Below are positions 51,544 to 59,837 of a DNA stretch of 64,000 bases, piece by piece (the stretch's first letter is position 1; each line of letters begins with the position of its first letter). The DNA comes from Paenimyroides baculatum. GTDB taxonomy: Bacteria; Bacteroidota; Bacteroidia; Flavobacteriales; Flavobacteriaceae. Position numbers and translations under genes: made by a program. The DNA is taken from NCBI RefSeq assembly GCF_008629655.1, contig NZ_VWSG01000003.1:224366-288365 (forward strand), written 5' to 3'. The notes beneath the pieces were generated by a model. That model made no database searches and was not told where the DNA came from. It was given only the letters and a program-made list of their open reading frames with translations.

Positions 51544-52154
51544 TATAAAACTTTAAAGCCAAACATTTTTTTATCTTCTAAGAAACCTTCCAACACATCG
51601 CCGCTGTTCACTTTTGATACACCGCTTGGTGTTCCCGTAAAAATAATATCGCCTATTTTCAACGTAAAAAACTGCGATATGTACGAAATTAATTCATCAA
51701 TCTGCCACAACATATCCTGCGTGTTTCCGTTTTGAACAACTTCATCATTTTTCATTAATTGAAAAGATATATTCTGAACATTATCAAACTGATCTTTATC
51801 AACAAATTCACCTATAACCGTTGCGCCATCAAATCCCTTTGCAATTTCCCAAGGCAAACCTTTTTCTTTTAGTTTAGATTGAACATCGCGCGCGGTAAAA
51901 TCAACGCCCAACCCAATTTGATTATAATATTTATGAGCGAATTTTGGACTGATGCTTTTACCCACCTTGCATATTTTAACCAAAACTTCTACTTCGTGAT
52001 GTACATCGTTTGAAAAATCGGGAATAACAAACGGAAACGTTTTTAGTAAAACCGATGTATCAGGCTTCATAAAAAGTACCGGTTCTGTCGGTTTTTGGTT
52101 AGAAAGCTCATTGATATGATCAATATAATTTCTGCCTACACAAATAATTTTCAT
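51543..52154 (-). CDS. Fumarylacetoacetate hydrolase family protein
   Basis: 203 residues. KIICVGRNYIDHINELSN, KPDTSVLLKTF, HHEVEVLVKI (metal-binding Glu pair) and GLGVDFTARDVQSKLKEKGLPW, then IIFTGTPSGVS are those of small FAH proteins, such as acylpyruvate or oxaloacetate tautomerase-type enzymes. The exact substrate is open. Last base gap to the exonuclease is one base. Confidence 0.88.
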   Translation of the reverse strand: MKIICVGRNYIDHINELSNQKPTEPVLFMKPDTSVLLKTFPFVIPDFSNDVHHEVEVLVKICKVGKSISPKFAHKYYNQIGLGVDFTARDVQSKLKEKGLPWEIAKGFDGATVIGEFVDKDQFDNVQNISFQLMKNDEVVQNGNTQDMLWQIDELISYISQFFTLKIGDIIFTGTPSGVSKVNSGDVLEGFLEDKKMFGFKVL

Positions 52155-52155
52155 A

Positions 52156-52929
52156 TTAAAACTTATTGGTTAGTTTGCGCAATTTTATTCCTGTCAGTAC
52201 TTTTTTGGTGTATAATGGAAAATCGGCGTTTTGTATCCAGCCAAAATAACCTGGTTCGCGATCTAAAACATCATCAACCAAAGCACCTTTATGCTTACCG
52301 AATGTAAAAATTTCTTCTCCGTTATCATTCAAGGCGATAAATCCTGCAAAATCGACCGATTTTTTACGAGTAGTAAATACAGAAAGTGCTTTCATATCGT
52401 TCTCTAAATCTTCGTAACGATCTAACTGCGCCTTTAAAATTTCATATGTAGCTTCGGTATCGGCTGCTGCAGAGTGTGCATTTTCAAGCGACTGATTACA
52501 ATAAAACTTTAAAGCTGCACTTAATGTACGTTCTTCCTTTTTATGAAAGATCGTTTGCACATCAACAGAAACTCGATTTTTCATATCGAAATCAACTTCT
52601 GCGCGCAATAATTCTTCAGCCAATAAAGGAATATCAAATCTATCTGAATTGTATCCGGCCAAATCGGCATCTTTAATCATGTTGTAAACCTGACCTGCCA
52701 ATTCTTTAAAAGTTGGCTCGTTTGCTACTTTTTCATTGGTAATTCCGTGAACAGCCGTTGCATGCGCAGGAATTGAAACCGTTGGGTTTACGAGCCACGT
52801 TTTACTTTCTTTGTTTCCGTTTGGGAAAATTTTTAATATCGATATTTCTACAATCCTGTCTTTTGCTACATCAATTCCCGTTGTTTCTAAATCGAAAAAA
52901 CAAATAGGACGGTTTAATTTTAATTCCAT
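52156..52929 (-). CDS. DEDDh 3'-5' exonuclease (DnaQ-like)
   Basis: 257 residues. Exo I CFFDLETTGIDVAKDRIVEI, Exo II in YNSDRFDIPLLAEELLR, and Exo III NAHSAAADTEATYEILKAQ with the acidic catalytic residues. A C-terminal module (IFTFGKHKGALVDDVLDREPGYFGWI) is a common addition in Bacteroidota members. It may be a DNA polymerase III epsilon-like proofreader or an RNase T-like enzyme. First gene of the exonuclease-FAH-cinA group. Confidence 0.88.
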   Translation of the reverse strand: MELKLNRPICFFDLETTGIDVAKDRIVEISILKIFPNGNKESKTWLVNPTVSIPAHATAVHGITNEKVANEPTFKELAGQVYNMIKDADLAGYNSDRFDIPLLAEELLRAEVDFDMKNRVSVDVQTIFHKKEERTLSAALKFYCNQSLENAHSAAADTEATYEILKAQLDRYEDLENDMKALSVFTTRKKSVDFAGFIALNDNGEEIFTFGKHKGALVDDVLDREPGYFGWIQNADFPLYTKKVLTGIKLRKLTNKF

Positions 52930-52992
52930 ATTTTTTGTTTAAGGTTTAATGTTTCAAGTTAAAATCAATCTTAAAACACTTACTTTAATTAT

Positions 52993-54564
52993 TTAATTTC
53001 TATAACCAAAAATCTGTTCGGCACATTTAATTGCGCATTTTTCTCCATCGATTGCTGCAGAAATAATTCCGCCCGCATAACCTGCGCCTTCGCCACAAGG
53101 ATACAGTCCTTTTATTTGCAAATGCTCCAACGTATCGTCGCTTCTTGGGATACGAACCGGCGATGATGTTCTACTTTCTGGCGCATGTAAAATAGCATCA
53201 TTCGTAAAATAACCTTTCATGCTTTTACCGAATTCCTGAAAACCCTGACGCATGATTCCTGTTAGAAACTTTGGAAAAACATCGCCTAATTCTGAAGAAA
53301 CAACTCCGGGAACATACGATGTTTTAGGTAACGATTCGGAAACTTTTTTGTTTGAAAAATCGACCATTCGCTGTGCCGGAACTTCTTGCGTTTTACCTGC
53401 AACTTTCCATGCGGTGTTTTCAATTTCTTTCTGAAAATACATTCCTGCCAACGCACCGTGTTTTTCGTACGGTTTAAAATCCTCTAGCTTTAATTCTACT
53501 ACAATTCCCGAATTTGCTGTGATTTGATCTCGTTTTGAAGGCGACCAACCGTTTGTAACAACTTCTTCAACATCGGTAGCACAAGGCGCAATAACTCCAC
53601 CCGGACACATACAAAACGAATACATACCGCGACCGTTTACCTGTTTTACAATAGAATACGGCGCTGGCGGAAGAAAATCGCCACGGAAATCGCATGAATA
53701 CTGAATACTGTCTATCAAAGACTGCGGATGTTCTGCACGAACGCCCAATGCAAAAGGCTTGGCTTCTATAAAAATATTTTTTCGATCTAATAATTCAAAA
53801 ATATCGCGAGCCGAATGTCCGGTTGCCAAAATAACCTGATTTGCCGCAATGGTTTCGCCTGTGTGCAACACCGCACCTTTTATTTCGTTGCTTTTAACAT
53901 CAAAATCAACCACACGTTTATCAAACAAAACCTCCCCACCAAATTCGGTAATTTTATGACGCATATCTTCCATGATTTTCGGCAGTTTGTTGGTACCTAT
54001 ATGCGGATGCGCTTCAACCAAAATATCTTGCGATGCACCAAAAGCAACTAAAAGTTCTAAAATACGGTTTACATCGCCCCGTTTTTTCGATCGTGTGTAT
54101 AACTTTCCATCTGAATACGTTCCTGCACCACCTTCGCCAAAACAGTAATTGGAATCGGGATTTACAATATGATCTACATTAATTGCCTTTAAATCTCTAC
54201 GGCGACCACGAACATCTTTTCCACGTTCCACAACAATAGGTTTTACGCCTAACTCTATCAGTTGCAATGCCGCGAAATATCCTGCAGGTCCTGCCCCAAC
54301 TACAATTGCTACCGGTGCATCTTTCACATTTTTATAATCTGGAAACGACACCGATCTGTGCTGCACATCTTCTCCTTGAAAGAAAACTTGAACTTTAAGA
54401 TTGATCTTCACTTGTTTTTGTCGGGCATCGATCGATCTTTTTAAAATGGTAACATGCTGAATTTCGTTTGAAGGCGTGTGCGTTAATTTGGCAACGTAAT
54501 CTACCAGCAAATGATTTGTAGCTGCAATTTCCGGAAGGACTTGTAATTGTATTTCTTGAGGCAT
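52993..54564 (-). CDS. FAD-dependent oxidoreductase (NAD(P)/FAD-binding)
   Basis: 523 residues from ATG 54564 (frame open to 54579). The FAD site is GAGPAGYFAALQL, followed by VVERGKDVRGRRRDLKAIN, and the second region ATGHSARDIFELL. The C-terminus carries PCGEGAGYAGGIISAAIDGEKCA, with the conserved CxxCPGG-like segment MCPGGVIAPC in between. The layout matches a Bacteroidota dehydrogenase family of unknown substrate, earlier linked by homology to oxidoreductases of the GidA/HdrA type. It is monocistronic. Confidence 0.85.
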   Translation of the reverse strand: MPQEIQLQVLPEIAATNHLLVDYVAKLTHTPSNEIQHVTILKRSIDARQKQVKINLKVQVFFQGEDVQHRSVSFPDYKNVKDAPVAIVVGAGPAGYFAALQLIELGVKPIVVERGKDVRGRRRDLKAINVDHIVNPDSNYCFGEGGAGTYSDGKLYTRSKKRGDVNRILELLVAFGASQDILVEAHPHIGTNKLPKIMEDMRHKITEFGGEVLFDKRVVDFDVKSNEIKGAVLHTGETIAANQVILATGHSARDIFELLDRKNIFIEAKPFALGVRAEHPQSLIDSIQYSCDFRGDFLPPAPYSIVKQVNGRGMYSFCMCPGGVIAPCATDVEEVVTNGWSPSKRDQITANSGIVVELKLEDFKPYEKHGALAGMYFQKEIENTAWKVAGKTQEVPAQRMVDFSNKKVSESLPKTSYVPGVVSSELGDVFPKFLTGIMRQGFQEFGKSMKGYFTNDAILHAPESRTSSPVRIPRSDDTLEHLQIKGLYPCGEGAGYAGGIISAAIDGEKCAIKCAEQIFGYRN

Positions 54565-54653
54565 TTTGTTATAAAGCAAATTTGAAACTACAAAAATACA
54601 TTAATTATAGATTTGTTTAAAAGGATGTTTTAAATTTACTGAAATTTGACAAA

Positions 54654-54899
54654 ATGGAACGACAGATAAAATTAATCTGGGATTTTAGAGGTCCCGATGC
54701 TTTAAAAACAGCCGAACATCAGGAAATTCATTTAAAAGAATTTATTGTTATTGAACAACTACCGATCTCGATTTCGGGTTTTCAGCAGATAAATGAGTTT
54801 CATTCGATTGCTTTTATTGTGGTAAACGACGAAATGATGCGAAAACTGCGCGATGTTTTAAAACCGCACCGTGGTGAGTTATATTCTGATATTGCATAA
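54654..54899 (+). CDS. Small conserved hypothetical protein
   Basis: 81 residues (ERQIKLIWDFRGPDALKTAEHQEIHLKEF... HSIAFIVVNDEMMRKLRDVLKPHRG). Cytosolic, no signal peptide. The short beta-alpha pattern suggests a small single-domain fold. I do not know the family; similar proteins occur in Flavobacteriaceae. It is divergent from the FAD oxidoreductase and convergent with recQ. Confidence 0.7.
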   Translation: MERQIKLIWDFRGPDALKTAEHQEIHLKEFIVIEQLPISISGFQQINEFHSIAFIVVNDEMMRKLRDVLKPHRGELYSDIA

Positions 54900-54930
54900 A
54901 AAAACTCCTTAGTAATTAAGGAGTTTTTTT
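54898..54930. terminator. Bidirectional terminator between the small gene and recQ
   Basis: Stem ACTCCTTA with TAAGGAGT around a GTAAT loop, A run before and T run after. It abuts the stop codons of both convergent genes. Confidence 0.85.
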
Positions 54931-57125
54931 TAATTCGCTACTTCGCTGATAAACTTTATACGCATTAATCGAAGTTCTTCTATATCATAATCGCCATCGA
55001 ATTCTTTTAAAGCTGCTTTTATAGAATCGTTTTCGGCATCCATAAAATATTCTTTGATTTCTTCCTGCTGATCTTCATCCAAAACATCATCAACCCAATA
55101 ATTGATATTCAGTTTAGTTCCAGAATACACAATCTGCTCCATTTCTTTCAACAAAGAATCCATATTCATACTTTTGGCAGCCGCAATATCTTCTAGCGAT
55201 AATTTACGATCCACACTTTGAATAATAAACAGTTTTAAGGCAGAATTTGCTCCGGTTGATTTTACAACCAAATCATCTGGGCGAATAATATCGTTTTCTT
55301 CAACATACCTTGTAATTAAATTGATAAAATCTTTACCGTATTTTTTTGCCTTACCTTCACTTACACCATGAACATTTGCCAGTTCATCTAACTTAACAGG
55401 ATATTTCAACGCCATATCTTCTAAAGACGGATCTTGAAAAACTACAAACGGCGGAACATCCATTTTCTTGGCAACTTTTCTGCGTAAATCTTTCAACATA
55501 CTAACCAAAACTTCGTCGGCAACATTAGATGCTTTTGCATTTGTAATGATGGTTTCGTCGTTGGTATTTTCGTAATTATGATCTTCGGTCATCATAAAAG
55601 AAGTAGGATTTTGCAGAAAATCTTTTCCTTCTTTTGCCATTTTCAATACACCGTAACTTTCGATATCTTTAGATATTAAGTTTGATACCAAAACCTGACG
55701 AATCAATGCCATCCAGAATTTATCGTTAAACTCTTTTCCTGCACCAAAAACGCTTTGTGCATCGGTTTTGTAGGATTTTATAACGGCATTTATTTTACCC
55801 AATAAGGTAAGTACAATTTCTTTTGATTTATAAATCTGCTTGGTATCCTGAATGGTTTTCAACAATAGTTCCACCTGATCTTTCGCTTCTTTTTTGGATT
55901 TCGGATTACGTGAATTATCATCCATATCGGCACCGTCGCCATTCACTTCATCAAATTCTTCGCCAAAATAATGCAATAAAAATTTACGTCGCGAAACCGA
56001 TGTTTCTGCATACGCAACCACTTCCTGTAACAAAGCAAAACCTATTTCCTGCTCTGCCAACGGTTTGCCAGCCATGAATTTCTCCAGCTTTTCAATATCT
56101 TTATAAGAATAGTAAGCCAAACAATATCCTTCGCCACCATCGCGACCAGCACGACCGGTTTCCTGATAATAGCTTTCTAAAGATTTTGGTATATCGTGAT
56201 GAATCACAAAACGCACATCGGGCTTATCAATTCCCATTCCAAAGGCAATAGTAGCCACAACCACATCTACATCTTCCATTAAAAACATATCTTGATGTTT
56301 GGCGCGTGTTTTAGCATCTAAACCTGCATGATATGCCACTGCCGAAACTCCGTTTACCTGTAAAACCTGTGTTATTTCTTCAACCTTTTTACGGCTTAAA
56401 CAGTAAATAACACCCGATTTTCCTTTAAACAGATTGATGAATTTGATAATGTCCGATTCTACATTCTTGGTTTTCGGACGAATTTCGTAATATAAGTTAG
56501 CTCGGTTAAACGAAGCTTTAAAAGTATTTGCATTGGCAATTTCCAAGTTTTTAAGAATATCTTCCTGAACTTTTGGTGTTGCAGTTGCCGTTAAACCTAT
56601 GATTGGAATATCACCTAATTTTCTGATGATGTTTCGCAGGTTTCTGTATTCGGGTCTAAAATCGTGTCCCCATTCAGAAATACAATGCGCTTCATCGATC
56701 GCAATAAAAGACAAAGGCACAGAATTTAAAAATTCTACATATTCGTCTTTTGTTAAAGATTCTGGTGCAACGTACAAAAGTTTGGTAACACCTCTTTTGA
56801 TATCTTCTTTAACCTGTGTAATCTCTGTTTTTGTCAATGACGAATTCAATACGTGTGCCACACCAATTTCGCTTGAAAGTGCACGAATGGCATCAACCTG
56901 ATTTTTCATTAAAGCAATTAAAGGCGATACTACGATTGCGGTTCCTTCCAAAACTAATGCCGGCAACTGGTAACATAAAGATTTACCGCCGCCTGTAGGC
57001 ATAATTACAAAAGTGTTGTTACCATAAATAATACTGTTTACAACCTGCTCTTGCAATCCTTTGAACTGACTGAATCCGAAATATTTTTTTAATTCTTTAT
57101 ATAAGTCAATTTCGATTGATTTCAT
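54930..57125 (-). CDS. recQ: ATP-dependent DNA helicase RecQ
   Basis: 731 residues. Helicase motifs: IMPTGGGKSLCYQLPAL (Walker A), FIAIDEAHCISEWGHDFRPEY (DEAH), the Q-motif region KYFGFSQFKGLQ, GVIYCLSRKKVE, and ATIAFGMGIDKPDVRFVIHHDIPKS. The RQC zinc and winged-helix region follows (AYYSYKDIEKLEKFMAGK) but the usual zinc cysteines are not evident. An HRDC-like helical domain (residues ~540-610) and a ~60-residue tail end the protein. It resolves recombination intermediates. Confidence 0.93.
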   Translation of the reverse strand: MKSIEIDLYKELKKYFGFSQFKGLQEQVVNSIIYGNNTFVIMPTGGGKSLCYQLPALVLEGTAIVVSPLIALMKNQVDAIRALSSEIGVAHVLNSSLTKTEITQVKEDIKRGVTKLLYVAPESLTKDEYVEFLNSVPLSFIAIDEAHCISEWGHDFRPEYRNLRNIIRKLGDIPIIGLTATATPKVQEDILKNLEIANANTFKASFNRANLYYEIRPKTKNVESDIIKFINLFKGKSGVIYCLSRKKVEEITQVLQVNGVSAVAYHAGLDAKTRAKHQDMFLMEDVDVVVATIAFGMGIDKPDVRFVIHHDIPKSLESYYQETGRAGRDGGEGYCLAYYSYKDIEKLEKFMAGKPLAEQEIGFALLQEVVAYAETSVSRRKFLLHYFGEEFDEVNGDGADMDDNSRNPKSKKEAKDQVELLLKTIQDTKQIYKSKEIVLTLLGKINAVIKSYKTDAQSVFGAGKEFNDKFWMALIRQVLVSNLISKDIESYGVLKMAKEGKDFLQNPTSFMMTEDHNYENTNDETIITNAKASNVADEVLVSMLKDLRRKVAKKMDVPPFVVFQDPSLEDMALKYPVKLDELANVHGVSEGKAKKYGKDFINLITRYVEENDIIRPDDLVVKSTGANSALKLFIIQSVDRKLSLEDIAAAKSMNMDSLLKEMEQIVYSGTKLNINYWVDDVLDEDQQEEIKEYFMDAENDSIKAALKEFDGDYDIEELRLMRIKFISEVAN

Positions 57126-57148
57126 GTTTTTAATAATGCTATTTTATC

Positions 57149-57157
57149 TAAATTTGC
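57149..57157 (+). promoter_or_regulatory. -7 promoter element of the kdsD-tatC-lptB operon
   Basis: TAAATTTGC, a perfect TAnnTTTGY match, lies 60 bases before the TTG start at 57217, so the leader is longer than for most promoters here. Confidence 0.5.
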
Positions 57158-57216
57158 AATTATAAAGATATACAAATCTTTTAGTTTTATCAAAATTTAC
57201 ATAACACGTTTGTATT

Positions 57217-58185
57217 TTGGACATTAATTTTAACATATTAGCAGCTGCAAAAAGCACTTTAAAAGCTGAAAGCGATGCGATTACAAAGGCTATTGATTTT
57301 TTAAACGATGATTTTTTAAGATCGGCACAAGCCATATTTAACACAAAAGGAAGGCTGGTTATTACCGGAATTGGCAAGAGTGCACATATTGGTCAGAAAA
57401 TAGTTGCTACTTTAAACTCTACCGGAACGCCGTCTTTGTTTATGCACGCTGCCGAAGCCGTTCATGGCGACTTGGGTATGATTACGAAAGACGACGTTGT
57501 TTTGTGTATATCGAAAAGTGGAAACAGTCCGGAAATTAAAGTCTTGGCTCCGTTATTAAAACGCGATGGAAATATTTTAATTGGAATGACCGGTAACGAT
57601 TCTTCTTTTTTAGGAAAAAATTCAGACTTTGTTATTAATGCCTATGTTGAAAAAGAAGCCGACCCTAACAATTTGGCTCCTACAACAAGTACAACCGTTC
57701 AATTAGCTTTAGGCGATGCTTTGGCTGTTGCGTTAATTGAAATGAGAAACTTTACTGCAAACGATTTTGCTAAATTTCATCCCGGTGGTGCTTTAGGCAA
57801 GAAGCTGCTCCTTAAAATAAAAGATATTTTAGACGCTAAAAACAAGCCTGCGGTTACTGTAGAATCAACTATACAGCAAGTTATTTTTGAAATATCGAAC
57901 AAGCGTTTAGGCGTTACTGCTGTTTTAGATGGATCAGAAATTAAAGGAATTATTACCGATGGCGACATAAGACGAATGTTAGAAAAAACAACCGATTTAT
58001 CAGCAATCAAGGCAAAAGATATTATGACGGTGAATCCGAAATCAATAGAAATAAATTCAAAAGTAGAAGATGCTTTAAACATTATGGAATCGTTTGAAAT
58101 TACGCAATTGGTAGTTACAGATAACAATCTATATGCCGGAATCATTCACCTACACGACATTTTAAAGGAAGGAATTGTATCGTGA
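57217..58185 (+). CDS. kdsD: KpsF/GutQ-type arabinose-5-phosphate isomerase
   Basis: 322 residues from TTG 57217; stops in the frame at 57163 and 57202 leave no other useful start. The SIS domain has VITGIGKSAHIGQKI, SLFMHAAEAVHGDLGM and CISKSGNSPEIKVL, and a pair of CBS domains (about 200-320) follows with ADP/effector-binding pattern IKGIITDGDIRRML. It makes D-arabinose 5-phosphate for KDO in lipopolysaccharide. The stop overlaps the tatC GTG start by 4 bases. Confidence 0.92.
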   Translation: MDINFNILAAAKSTLKAESDAITKAIDFLNDDFLRSAQAIFNTKGRLVITGIGKSAHIGQKIVATLNSTGTPSLFMHAAEAVHGDLGMITKDDVVLCISKSGNSPEIKVLAPLLKRDGNILIGMTGNDSSFLGKNSDFVINAYVEKEADPNNLAPTTSTTVQLALGDALAVALIEMRNFTANDFAKFHPGGALGKKLLLKIKDILDAKNKPAVTVESTIQQVIFEISNKRLGVTAVLDGSEIKGIITDGDIRRMLEKTTDLSAIKAKDIMTVNPKSIEINSKVEDALNIMESFEITQLVVTDNNLYAGIIHLHDILKEGIVS

Positions 58186-59021
58186 AAAATAAAAACACCA
58201 ACAAAGAAATGTCGTTCTTAAACCATTTAGAAGAATTAAGATGGCTTTTAGTACGCAGCTGTATTGCAATTTTAATAACATCGGTAGTAGCTGTTTTTTT
58301 TAATGAATTTATTTTCGATGTAATTATTTTCGGTCCAAAACAAGGCGATTTTGTTACCTATCAGTTTTTTTGTGATGTTGCAACAAAATTTGATTTGAAC
58401 AAATCGTTCTGTGATAATGAACTACCTTTTGTAATTCAGAACCGAACAATGGACGGACAATTATCTGTAATGATATGGACGTGTATTACAGCTGGTTTTA
58501 TTATGGCATTTCCTGTTATTTTATGGGAATTCTGGAAATTTATACGTCCGGCATTATATGAAAACGAACGTAAATACGCGAAATTGTTCATATTTATATC
58601 AAGCATTTTGTTCTTTTTAGGTGTAGTTTTCGGATATTTTGTATTGGTTCCATTATCAATCAATTTTTTAGCTAATTTTACCATAAGTAGTGTAGTTGAA
58701 AATCAAATAGATATCAATTCATATATCAGTCTGGTTAAAACAACATCGTTGGCAACTGGTTTGGTTTTTGAACTACCTATCATCATTTTCTTTTTAACTT
58801 ACTTAGGTTTAATTACCGATAGTTTTTTAAGAGAATATAGAAGATATGCTTACGTTTTGATTTTGATTGTGGCAGCAGTTGTAACTCCACCCGATGTAAT
58901 CAGTCAGCTAATTGTATCATTTCCGTTAGTAATTCTGTACGAATGCAGTATTGTTGTTGCTAAAGTAATTACAAAGCGTAATCTACAAAAAGAGAAAAAT
59001 GCAGCTTTAACAAACAAATAA
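58182..59021 (+). CDS. tatC: Twin-arginine translocase subunit TatC
   Basis: 279 residues with six membrane helices. The signature EMSFLNHLEELRWLLVRS at residues about 9-26 binds twin-arginine signals, and the later PALYENERKYAKLF is the conserved cytoplasmic loop. An extended periplasmic loop between helices 1 and 2 is present (GPKQGDFVTYQFFCDVATKF onward), common in Bacteroidota. The start is GTG. It works with TatA/B elsewhere in the genome. Confidence 0.93.
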   Translation: MKNKNTNKEMSFLNHLEELRWLLVRSCIAILITSVVAVFFNEFIFDVIIFGPKQGDFVTYQFFCDVATKFDLNKSFCDNELPFVIQNRTMDGQLSVMIWTCITAGFIMAFPVILWEFWKFIRPALYENERKYAKLFIFISSILFFLGVVFGYFVLVPLSINFLANFTISSVVENQIDINSYISLVKTTSLATGLVFELPIIIFFLTYLGLITDSFLREYRRYAYVLILIVAAVVTPPDVISQLIVSFPLVILYECSIVVAKVITKRNLQKEKNAALTNK

Positions 59022-59024
59022 GCT

Positions 59025-59765
59025 ATGAAGTTAAGAGCAGAAAATTTAATTAAAACATATAAAGGTCGAAAAGTTGTAAAAGGTATTTCGGTTGAAGTAA
59101 ACCAAGGAGAGATTGTGGGTTTGCTGGGACCGAATGGTGCCGGAAAAACCACCTCTTTTTACATGATTGTTGGGTTGGTAAAACCTAATTCAGGAAATAT
59201 TTTTCTAGATAATTTAAATATTACCAATTATCCAATGTACAAACGTGCACAAAATGGCATTGGTTATTTGGCACAAGAAGCATCGGTTTTTAGAAAGTTA
59301 AGCATAGAAGACAATATACTATCGGTTCTACAGCTTACAACATTATCAAAAAAAGAACAAGAAGCTAAAATGGAATCTTTGATTGATGAGTTCAGTCTAC
59401 AGCATATCCGTACCAACCGTGGCGATTTACTATCGGGAGGCGAACGCAGAAGAACAGAAATCGCACGCGCTTTGGCAACAGATCCAAAGTTTATTTTGTT
59501 AGATGAACCCTTTGCAGGTGTAGACCCCGTTGCGGTAGAAGACATTCAGCGCATTGTGGCACAGCTGAAAAACAAAAACATTGGTATTTTAATTACCGAT
59601 CACAATGTTCAGGAAACCTTGGCTATCACCGACAAGACCTATCTGATGTTCGAAGGAGGAATACTTAAAGCAGGTATTCCGGAAGATTTGGCTGAAGATG
59701 AAATGGTTAGAAAAGTATATCTTGGACAAAATTTTGAATTACGAAAAAAGAAATTAGAATTTTAG
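59025..59765 (+). CDS. lptB: LPS export ABC transporter ATP-binding protein LptB
   Basis: 246 residues. Walker A GPNGAGKTTSFYM, signature LLSGGERRRTEIARAL, Walker B ILLDEPFAGVDP and H-loop DHNV are all present and match LptB closely. It powers the Lpt bridge that moves lipopolysaccharide to the outer membrane with LptFG. It starts 3 bases after tatC, and the KDO-forming kdsD is in the same operon. Confidence 0.95.
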   Translation: MKLRAENLIKTYKGRKVVKGISVEVNQGEIVGLLGPNGAGKTTSFYMIVGLVKPNSGNIFLDNLNITNYPMYKRAQNGIGYLAQEASVFRKLSIEDNILSVLQLTTLSKKEQEAKMESLIDEFSLQHIRTNRGDLLSGGERRRTEIARALATDPKFILLDEPFAGVDPVAVEDIQRIVAQLKNKNIGILITDHNVQETLAITDKTYLMFEGGILKAGIPEDLAEDEMVRKVYLGQNFELRKKKLEF

Positions 59766-59796
59766 CATTAAATTTCGATTTAAAACTAAAAAACAA

Positions 59797-59805
59797 TACT
59801 TTTGC
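59797..59805 (+). promoter_or_regulatory. -7 promoter element of the polysaccharide operon
   Basis: TACTTTTGC, a perfect TAnnTTTGY match, 32 bases before the CapD-like ATG at 59838. Confidence 0.6.
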
Positions 59806-59837
59806 GAAGCTAAAAGAAAATCTTATTTAAAATTGTT

